A stretch of DNA of 64,000 nucleotides, from NCBI RefSeq assembly GCF_017745215.1, contig NZ_JAGHZV010000012.1:47991-111990 (forward strand). The letters are read 5' to 3'. The DNA comes from Sphingomonas sp. (lineage in GTDB: Bacteria > Pseudomonadota > Alphaproteobacteria > Sphingomonadales > Sphingomonadaceae). The stretch's first letter is position 1; every line of letters begins with the position of its first letter. The position numbers and the translations under genes were made by a program. This document shows positions 46,737-54,221 of this stretch, piece after piece. The notes beneath the pieces are model-generated. The model was not told the origin of the DNA. It did no database searches and saw only the letters and a program-made list of their open reading frames with translations.

Positions 46737-49252
46737 CCGGCGCGCGCTTCCTCTGCTGCGACGAGGGCCGCCGCGCCGCGCTGCTCGCGCTGCCGTCGCC
46801 GGCCAAGTACAGCGGTATCGACTATGTCGAGGTCCATGCCGGCGCCACTGTCGCCGATCCGACGACGATCGTCGTCACGCTGGTGCGCGAGATGCCCGAC
46901 AATGTGTCGAAGCTGGGCGTCGCCAATTTCCGGCTGACCGGCGGCACGCGCTTCCCCGCGCCGGCGCTGTCGCCGACCATCGCCTATGATCCCGGCAGCG
47001 CGCCCAACCTCATCGCCAGCTACACACTGACCATCCCCGGCGGGTCGCAGTTCGACTATTCGCTCTATCGCCTCGCGCTCGTCTCCGGACCGGGGAGCGA
47101 CGCACCGCCCGGCTTCATCGATCCGCGCCTGTCGGCGGTCGACCTCGATTTCAAGCTCGCCTGCGCGCGCGACGTCGATTGCGCGCCCGATTGCGACGAC
47201 GATGCCGATCTGCCGCTCGAGGACGCGACCTTCGACTATCGCACGCGCGACTGGCCCGCCTTCCGCCAGGCGATGCTCGACCGGCTCGCCGCGCTCGTCC
47301 CCGGCTTCCGCGGTGACGATCCGCTCGACCTCACCGTCACGCTCGTCGAGATGCTCGCCGCCGAGGCGGACCGGCTGAGCTACAGGCTCGACTGGATCGG
47401 TACCGAGGCGTTCCTGCCCACCGCGCGCAGCCGCACCTCGGTCGCGCGCCACGCGCGGCTGGTGGGCTATCGCCCCGGCGAAGGGGTGAGCGCGCGCTGC
47501 TTCGTCGGCTTCGACTTTGCGGCGGGCGTGGTCGCCGACGGGATGGTGCTCGCGCAATCCACCCCGCTGCTGCTCCGCCGCGACGGCGTCGACCCGGTGG
47601 TCGCGGCGAGCGGCTGGCCGGGGATGATCCCCAACGAGCCGATGGTGTTCGAGACGATCGCCGACCTGCGGCTGTGGGAATGGCGCAGCGCGATCGCCTT
47701 CCACACCTGGTCCGACGACAGCTGCCGCCTGCCCAAGGGCTCGACCTCGGCGACGCTGGTGGTCAGCGACAGCCCGAGCGCCGATGCCGACCTCAAGCCC
47801 GGCGACCTGCTGCTGCTCCGCGAGATCCGCTCGCCCGACAATGGCGAGAAGGCCGATGCCTCGCCCGCGCACCGCCATGTCGTGCGGCTGACCGGCGTGG
47901 CGCCGGTCGCCGATCCGCTCGCGCCGGTCGGGACGAAGCTGGTCGACGTCGGCTGGGACATCGCCGATGCCTTGCCCTTCGACCTGGTGATCCAGGCCCG
48001 CGCCGACGGCGAGACCAGCGCGGCGGCGACCACCCTTTGCGCCGATGCCGCGGCGAACGTCACCGTCGCCGACCATGGCATGTCGATGCCCCCCGCCGCG
48101 GCGCTCGGGCTCGCCCCTTCGGCGACCGAAGCGCTGCGCCCCCGCCTCGATCCCGACGCGCCGGGCGGGGAGGGGGCGTGGCGCCCGGTGCTCGACCGCG
48201 CCGACGTCGCGCGCGCCCAGCCGCTCCGCCAGGATCGCGCGCTGCCGCCCGGCGTGCCCGCTAGCCAGTTGCTCGACGCCGATGCCGCGGGCGTGCTCCC
48301 CGCGCTCGGCATCCTCGACGCGTTTTCGAGCTGGAAGGCGCGGCCGGACCTGCTCGCCTCCGATCCGTTCGACCGCGGCTTCGTGGTCGAGGCGGGGATC
48401 GACGGGCGCGCCGAGCTGCGCTTCGGCGACGGCATCCACGGCCTCGCGCCCGCGCCCGGCAGCAGCTTCGCAGTGCAGGGGCGGTTCGGCAGCGGGCTCG
48501 CGGGCAATATCGGCAGCGATTCGCTCGGCCACATCGTGCTGCCCGACGCCCAGGCCAAGGCGAAGCTTCGCGTCACCAACCCGCTGCCCGCGCGCTCGGG
48601 CGCCGATCCCGAGCCGATCGCGAGCGTGCGGCTGAACGCGCCCTATGCCTTCCGCTGCCAGGACCGCGCGGTCACACCCGAGGACTATGTCGCCGCAGCG
48701 AAGCGCCACCCGGAGGTGAGCGCCGCGCTGGCGATCCCGCGCTGGACGGGCGCCTTCCAGACGATGCTCGTCTATGTCGACCGCAAGGGCGGGCTGCCTA
48801 CCGACCGCGCCTTCCTCGCGACGATCGCGACGCATCTGGAGCATTACCGGCTGATGGGGATCGACGTCGCAGTGCGCGCTGCGGTGCCGGTGCCGCTCGA
48901 TGTCGAGCTGTTCGTCTGCGCGGCGCCGGGCGCGCTCCGCGGCATGGTCGGCGCCAGGGTGCGCGACGCGCTCCACCCGCGCCGGGCGGATGGCGGTGCC
49001 GGCTTCTTCGATCCCGACCGCTTCACCTTTGGCGAGCCGCTGCGGCTCTCGGCGCTGATCGCCGCGGTGATGGCGGTGGAGGGCGTGCAGAGCGTCGAGG
49101 TCACCACCTTCCAGCGCTTCGGCCGCCAGGCGGCGGGCGAGCTCGCCGCCGGGGTAATCCACGCCTTCGGCGCAGAAGTGCTCGAACTGCCCGACGACCC
49201 GAACTTCCCCGAGCGCGGCCGGCTGCGGATCAAGGTGGGAGGCGGGCGATGA
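46733..49252 (+). CDS. Baseplate J-type protein 1 (Afp11-like)
   Basis: This 839-aa protein has a short N-terminal beta domain, then VDCAPDCDDDADLPLEDATFDYRT near residue 140, a hallmark of eCIS/phage 'putative baseplate assembly' proteins. LAAEADRLSYRLDWIGTEAFL follows near 205, and the wedge region AELRFGDGIHGLAPAPGSSFAV near 560. The J-like C-terminal half is AVTPEDYVAAAKRHPEVSAAL. It forms the baseplate wedges around the hub. The cysteine cluster may bind metal. Confidence 0.85.
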   Translation: MTGARFLCCDEGRRAALLALPSPAKYSGIDYVEVHAGATVADPTTIVVTLVREMPDNVSKLGVANFRLTGGTRFPAPALSPTIAYDPGSAPNLIASYTLTIPGGSQFDYSLYRLALVSGPGSDAPPGFIDPRLSAVDLDFKLACARDVDCAPDCDDDADLPLEDATFDYRTRDWPAFRQAMLDRLAALVPGFRGDDPLDLTVTLVEMLAAEADRLSYRLDWIGTEAFLPTARSRTSVARHARLVGYRPGEGVSARCFVGFDFAAGVVADGMVLAQSTPLLLRRDGVDPVVAASGWPGMIPNEPMVFETIADLRLWEWRSAIAFHTWSDDSCRLPKGSTSATLVVSDSPSADADLKPGDLLLLREIRSPDNGEKADASPAHRHVVRLTGVAPVADPLAPVGTKLVDVGWDIADALPFDLVIQARADGETSAAATTLCADAAANVTVADHGMSMPPAAALGLAPSATEALRPRLDPDAPGGEGAWRPVLDRADVARAQPLRQDRALPPGVPASQLLDADAAGVLPALGILDAFSSWKARPDLLASDPFDRGFVVEAGIDGRAELRFGDGIHGLAPAPGSSFAVQGRFGSGLAGNIGSDSLGHIVLPDAQAKAKLRVTNPLPARSGADPEPIASVRLNAPYAFRCQDRAVTPEDYVAAAKRHPEVSAALAIPRWTGAFQTMLVYVDRKGGLPTDRAFLATIATHLEHYRLMGIDVAVRAAVPVPLDVELFVCAAPGALRGMVGARVRDALHPRRADGGAGFFDPDRFTFGEPLRLSALIAAVMAVEGVQSVEVTTFQRFGRQAAGELAAGVIHAFGAEVLELPDDPNFPERGRLRIKVGGGR

Positions 49253-51807
49253 GCGACGTGCTGGCCTGCGCCTGCGGTACCTGCCCCGATTGCGCGCCAG
49301 GCAGCGGCGGTGCGCCCGGGCCGCTCGACGCGCTGCGCTGGCGCCACGGCGTGGTGCGCGAGCGGCTGCTCGAGCGGATCGGCCGCATCTCGATCGAGGA
49401 GACGCTGCCGCTCGCCGCGCTCACCACGCGCACGCGCGACGATCCGGCGATCGCGCTGGTCGACGCTTTCGCCGGCAGCCTCCACATCCTCGCCTGGAAC
49501 GCCGCGCGGCTCGCCGACGACGCCACGCTCGCGCGCGGCGAGGACCGCCAGGCGCTCGCCGATCTCGTCGCGCTCACCGGCTATCAGCCGCGCCCCGCGC
49601 TCTCGGCGACGACTCTGCTTGCCTACACGCTCGACGCGTTTCCCGGCGCGCCGGCCGAAGTGACGATCCCCGCGGGCAATCGCGTCGCGTCGCTGCCCAA
49701 TCCGGGCGAGCTGCCGGTGAGCTTCGAGACCGACGCCGAGCTGGTCGCGCGGCCCGAGTGGAATACGCTGCTGCCGGTGGTGCCGCAGATCGTCACCCAG
49801 CCGGCCAAGACCGACACCGCGATCGACCTCGCCGGCACCAGCTTCGCCGGCAAGGTCGGCGACATGGTCGCGGCGAAGCTGGACATGCCCGATTCGGGCA
49901 AGGACTGGTTCGTCGCCCAGATCACCGCGATCGCGGTGTTGGACAAGATGGATCCGCCGCGCGTCCGCGTGTCGGTGGGCGGCATCAAGACCAACGGCCC
50001 GGTTGCTGCCGCCGCGTCGGACAAGAAGGTGCTGATCCTGCTCGGCAAGCGCACCGTCGCCTTCGGCGCGACCTCGCCCGATCCGCTGCTGCTGCTCAAG
50101 CCGACCGCCGCCGGCGCCGATCCCGTGAAGGACCAGATCGACCAGCCCCAGGGCCAGCTGCCCGAATGGAAGCTGCTGCTGCTCACCACCCCGGGCACGG
50201 GAGGCGACACGGTCGACCTCGACGGCAGCGTCGCCGAGGCCGTGGCCGGGCGGCTGATGGTGATCCAGGCCTCGGTCGGCCAGCGCGTCGTGAAGATCGT
50301 CTCTGCGAGCGAGACGGCGCGGCGCGGCTACGGCATGTCGGGCAAGGTCACGCGCACGACTTTCACCGGCCTGACCTTCCAGACCTATCTGTCCAACCCG
50401 GTCACCTCGATCGACACCCAGGTGCGCGGCACGTCCTTCCTGGTCGAAACGGCGCGCTATCCTTTGCTCTCGACCCCCGATCCCGACGCGATCCTGCCCG
50501 ATGCTGCCAAGCCCGCCGAACTGGTGGTCGAAGGCAAGGTCACCGTCCCGGTCGGCCGGATGCTGCTGCTCACCGGCTTGGCGAAGGACCCCGACACCAC
50601 CCAGTGGAACGATGCGAGCGAGACGGCGCTGGTCAAGTCGGTCGCCGTCGAATCTGCCGATCCGCCGCGCACGCGGATCGTCTTCGCCGCCGATCTCGCG
50701 AGCCGCTTCCGCACGACCAGCGTCGCCCTCTGGGGCAATGTCGTCGGCGCCTCGCACGGTGAGAGCGCGCCGACGACCACCCCCGAGCTTCTCGGGTCGA
50801 GCGACGCGACGGTGCTCAACCCGCGCTTCAAGCTGATGCGCAAGCCGCTCACCGAGCTGCCGGCGGATGGACCTCAGGGCTATGCCCCCGCGCTCGAGGT
50901 GCGCGTCGACGGGCGGCGCTACGACCTGCTGCCCAACCTCTACGACGTGCCCGCGAGCGCGCATGGCTATCGCGTCGAGACCGACGGCGACGGCCGCAGT
51001 TTCGTGCGCTTCGCCGGGCGGCTGCCCACTGCGGCGAACAGCGTGACCGCAACCTATCGCGCGGGGGCAGGGGCGATGGGCAACCTCGATCCCGGAAAGA
51101 TCGTCACTGCGCTCGCGCCGGTGCCGGGGGTGCGCGCGGTCGTCAACCCGGTGCCTTCCGACGGCGGCAGCGACGCCGAGGGGATCGACGCGATGCGCGA
51201 TGCCGCGCCGCGCCAGCTCGGCACCTTCGATCGCGTCGTGTCGCTCGCCGATTTCGAAGCCTTCGCGTCGGGCTATCGCGGCGTCGGCAAGGCGCTGGCG
51301 AGCGAGCTGTGGCTGGGCATGCGCCGCATCGTCGTGCTCACCGTCGCGAGCACCAGCCTGCACCAGCCCTCGCAGGAGCTGATCGACCGGCTCGGCAAGG
51401 CGATCCGCGCGCTCGCGCCGCCCGGACGGCGGCTGCGACTCCAGGGCTTCACGCCGATGACCCCGGTGGTGAAGATCGCCTATGCCGCCGATCCGGCGCT
51501 GCGCCGCGAGGATGTCGAGACCGCGATCCGCGCGGAGCTCGGCAAGCGCTTCGGCACCGCCAACCGCCGCTTCGCCGAGGGGTTGGCGCGTTCGGCGGTG
51601 ATCGCCGCGGTGCAGGGTGTCAGTGGCGTCACCGGCGTGATGCTCACTCAGTTCGGCCTGCCGAACGGCCAGCCGCTCGACAATGGCCGGCTGCTCGTGC
51701 CCGGGCCGAGCGCGAGCATCGGCGGCGCGGGCGTGGTGACCTTCGCGCTCGCCGGGCTGCTCTCGATCGACCCGGTCACCGTGCAATTCGAGGAGCTGGC
51801 GCCATGA
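49249..51807 (+). CDS. Baseplate J-type protein 2 with N-terminal Cys cluster
   Basis: This 852-aa protein is related in layout to the preceding one, with ILAWNAARLADDATLARGEDRQALADLVALTGYQPRPALSA in part near residue 85 and a J-like end (PRQLGTFDRVVSLADFEAFA, ALAPPGRRLRLQG, VIAAVQGVSGVTGVMLTQFG). Its N-terminus carries four cysteines in nine residues, C7, C9, C12 and C15 (LACACGTCPDCAPG), suggesting a small metal site. Paired J-type proteins are usual in eCIS with large wedges. It overlaps both neighbours by 4 bp. Confidence 0.82.
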   Translation: MSDVLACACGTCPDCAPGSGGAPGPLDALRWRHGVVRERLLERIGRISIEETLPLAALTTRTRDDPAIALVDAFAGSLHILAWNAARLADDATLARGEDRQALADLVALTGYQPRPALSATTLLAYTLDAFPGAPAEVTIPAGNRVASLPNPGELPVSFETDAELVARPEWNTLLPVVPQIVTQPAKTDTAIDLAGTSFAGKVGDMVAAKLDMPDSGKDWFVAQITAIAVLDKMDPPRVRVSVGGIKTNGPVAAAASDKKVLILLGKRTVAFGATSPDPLLLLKPTAAGADPVKDQIDQPQGQLPEWKLLLLTTPGTGGDTVDLDGSVAEAVAGRLMVIQASVGQRVVKIVSASETARRGYGMSGKVTRTTFTGLTFQTYLSNPVTSIDTQVRGTSFLVETARYPLLSTPDPDAILPDAAKPAELVVEGKVTVPVGRMLLLTGLAKDPDTTQWNDASETALVKSVAVESADPPRTRIVFAADLASRFRTTSVALWGNVVGASHGESAPTTTPELLGSSDATVLNPRFKLMRKPLTELPADGPQGYAPALEVRVDGRRYDLLPNLYDVPASAHGYRVETDGDGRSFVRFAGRLPTAANSVTATYRAGAGAMGNLDPGKIVTALAPVPGVRAVVNPVPSDGGSDAEGIDAMRDAAPRQLGTFDRVVSLADFEAFASGYRGVGKALASELWLGMRRIVVLTVASTSLHQPSQELIDRLGKAIRALAPPGRRLRLQGFTPMTPVVKIAYAADPALRREDVETAIRAELGKRFGTANRRFAEGLARSAVIAAVQGVSGVTGVMLTQFGLPNGQPLDNGRLLVPGPSASIGGAGVVTFALAGLLSIDPVTVQFEELAP

Positions 51808-54221
51808 GCGGCGAGACCGAACTGCTCGATTCCGACGCGCTCAAGGCCGCTGCCGCCGAGCTGCTCGCGCTGCTCCCCGCGACGATCCGCGTGCGCGACG
51901 CCGCCGAGGGGCATCCGCTCGAGGCGCTGATCCGCGTCTTCGCGAGCGGCAGCCTCGAGCTGTCGCAGGCGCTCGACGCGATGGCCGACGCCGCCTTCGT
52001 CGAGACTGCCGACGATGCCGGGCTCGAGGACCTCGGCCAGCTCGTCGGCGCGACGCCGCTGGTGCCGCTGCCCGCGGGCGCGGGGCATGACCTGCGCGCC
52101 TATGTCGCCAACACGCTCCGCAACCGCGCGGGCAAGGGCACCGCGCGCTCGCTCGAGCAGCTCGCGACCGACGTCGGCAGCTTCGGCACGCTGGTGGTGG
52201 AGTATTTCCAGCGGCTCGCGCGGACCGAGAACCTGATCGATGTCCGCGCCGAGCGGCCGGGCTTCGCAGGGCTCCGGCCGGGGATCACCCGAGGGCAGGC
52301 GGGGACGGGCTTCGATACGTTGCCGCGCCTCGCCGACTTCCGCTCGATCGCGCGTGCGGCGGGGCGACACCATGTTCCCAATGTCGGTGTCCACCTGCTT
52401 CGCCCGGTGGTGCCGCGCTTCCCCGCCCCGCCCGGCGCGACGGTTGCGGCGGAGGACATCGACGGCGTGCCGCGTGCCGCGGCCTGGACCGCGCAACCCG
52501 GGTTCTTCCGCCTGGCCGCCCAGCCCGACGGCGTCGTCCGGTTGTTCAACCCCGATCGCCGCCCGGACGCCCCGGGGGCGCGGCCGGTCCCGCAGGCGCT
52601 GCCCGATCGGCTCGCGCGGCTCCCGCTCCATCTCGAGACGCAGGAGCTGCGCCGTGCGCTCGCCGGGGGCCGCTCGCCCGTGCTCGCGGCGATGCCCTGG
52701 TTCACTGCCGATGCACCCTTCACGATCTTCACCAGTATCGACGGCTTGAGCTTCCGCCGCGTGCCCCCGGCCGAGATCCGCATCGCCAACCTCGCCGCGC
52801 CGCCTTCGGGCCGGCCGTTCGACACCGCCGACGGCGCGCCGGTCGCGGTGGTGATCGACCCCGTTACCGGCCGGCTGGCGCTCCCCGCGCCGCCTCTCGG
52901 CAAGCCCGAGGCGAGCGAAGTCCGCGTCGCCTATGGCACCGGCATCGCACTGCCGATCGGCGCGGGGCCGCAGGAGCGCAACGACGACAGCGTTCCCTTC
53001 GAGCTGGTCGACGAGCCTGGGCTCGCGCATTTCGTCCGCATCGTCGACGCGACCGTGGCCGCGGTCGCTGCCGATGCCATGCCGCTGCGCCGGGTGCCGA
53101 CGCTTGCCGCGGCGCTCATCGATTGGGCCGAGGCGCGCAAGGCGGCCAAATGGAAGCAGCGCGCGTACCAACGCGTCTTGTTCGTGCTGGACCGTTGCGA
53201 CCGCGAGACCGCAGCCGGCACCTTCGCACTGCCGCTCGCCGCGGGGGTCGAGCATCATCTCGTCGCCGGACAGTGGCGCGACTATACTCCGCGCCCCGGC
53301 GCGCCGCCCGATCCGGGCCGGCTCGGCTTCATCGTCCGGCTCGAGCGCCGCTCGATCCTCCAGCAGAAGCTCGCGATCAGCGCCGCGCCCACGGTGCTGC
53401 CCGAACAGGTGGCCGGCAGCGGGACGCTGGTGATCGATGGGGTCGAGTTCGTCGCCGGGCTCGCCGTCGCCGAGGATTGCGCACAGTCGATCCGCGTGCG
53501 CCATTGCACGGTCAGGGCGCCGGGAAATATCGCGATCCAGGTGATCGGCGCCTGGGACGGGGGTTCGCTCAGCTTCGAGCAGGCGGTGCTCGGCCAGATG
53601 AAGCTCAGCGCGATCGGTGCGACGGGCACGCTGGCGATCCGCGATTGCATCGTCGCGCCCGATGGCGCCGCCGGCGCGGCGATCGAGGCGGACGCGCTCG
53701 ACACGCGGCTCGACAATGTCACGCTGCTCGGCACCAGCAGCTTCAAGTCGCTCGAGGCGACCAACATATTGTTTACCGACGTGGTGACGGTCAAGCGCAC
53801 CCAGGCCGGCTGTGTGCGCTACTCCTATGTCCACAAATGCTATGACGCGGCCGGCGGCTCGCGCGTGCCGCGCCGCTTCCGCTGCCTGCCCGATCTCGCC
53901 CGCGCTGCCGCAGTCGCGAAGAAGGGCGCCGAGCTCACTGCGTCCGAGGCGGCCGAAGTCGATCTCTCGGTGCGCCCGTTCTTCCTCGACACGGGGGTCG
54001 AGGAGCCGACCTGCGCGATGCTCCACCCGCTCGCCTCCGAGATGCTCCGCCTGGGTGGCGAGGGCGAGGCCGAGATCGGCGCCTTCGCCCGCGCCGCCGA
54101 GGGGCTGCGCATGGCCAACGTCCGCCGGCTGTTCGACGAAGCGCTGCCTTTCGGCCTCGAAGCCGGACTGATCGATGACACGCGGTCGAGCGCCGCCGCC
54201 GCACGAAGGAACGTCCCATGA
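51804..54221 (+). CDS. Tail protein I-like eCIS protein with C-terminal beta-helix (Afp12-like)
   Basis: This 805-aa protein has an N-terminal tail-protein-I-like part (LPATIRVRDAAEGHPLEALIRVFASGS near residue 22, DDAGLEDLGQLVGATPLVPLP near 69, LRAYVANTLRNRAGKGTARSLEQLATDVG near 95). The C-terminal third contains regularly spaced short strands (VIDGVEFVAG, IRVRHCTVRAPG, LAIRDCIVAPDG, TRLDNVTLLG), a right-handed beta-helix. It then ends in the motif GCVRYSYV...RVPRRFRCLPDLA, which occurs in such eCIS proteins. It probably links the baseplate to peripheral fibres or to the outer shell. The ATG at 51804 overlaps the previous stop. Confidence 0.8.
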   Translation: MSGETELLDSDALKAAAAELLALLPATIRVRDAAEGHPLEALIRVFASGSLELSQALDAMADAAFVETADDAGLEDLGQLVGATPLVPLPAGAGHDLRAYVANTLRNRAGKGTARSLEQLATDVGSFGTLVVEYFQRLARTENLIDVRAERPGFAGLRPGITRGQAGTGFDTLPRLADFRSIARAAGRHHVPNVGVHLLRPVVPRFPAPPGATVAAEDIDGVPRAAAWTAQPGFFRLAAQPDGVVRLFNPDRRPDAPGARPVPQALPDRLARLPLHLETQELRRALAGGRSPVLAAMPWFTADAPFTIFTSIDGLSFRRVPPAEIRIANLAAPPSGRPFDTADGAPVAVVIDPVTGRLALPAPPLGKPEASEVRVAYGTGIALPIGAGPQERNDDSVPFELVDEPGLAHFVRIVDATVAAVAADAMPLRRVPTLAAALIDWAEARKAAKWKQRAYQRVLFVLDRCDRETAAGTFALPLAAGVEHHLVAGQWRDYTPRPGAPPDPGRLGFIVRLERRSILQQKLAISAAPTVLPEQVAGSGTLVIDGVEFVAGLAVAEDCAQSIRVRHCTVRAPGNIAIQVIGAWDGGSLSFEQAVLGQMKLSAIGATGTLAIRDCIVAPDGAAGAAIEADALDTRLDNVTLLGTSSFKSLEATNILFTDVVTVKRTQAGCVRYSYVHKCYDAAGGSRVPRRFRCLPDLARAAAVAKKGAELTASEAAEVDLSVRPFFLDTGVEEPTCAMLHPLASEMLRLGGEGEAEIGAFARAAEGLRMANVRRLFDEALPFGLEAGLIDDTRSSAAAARRNVP

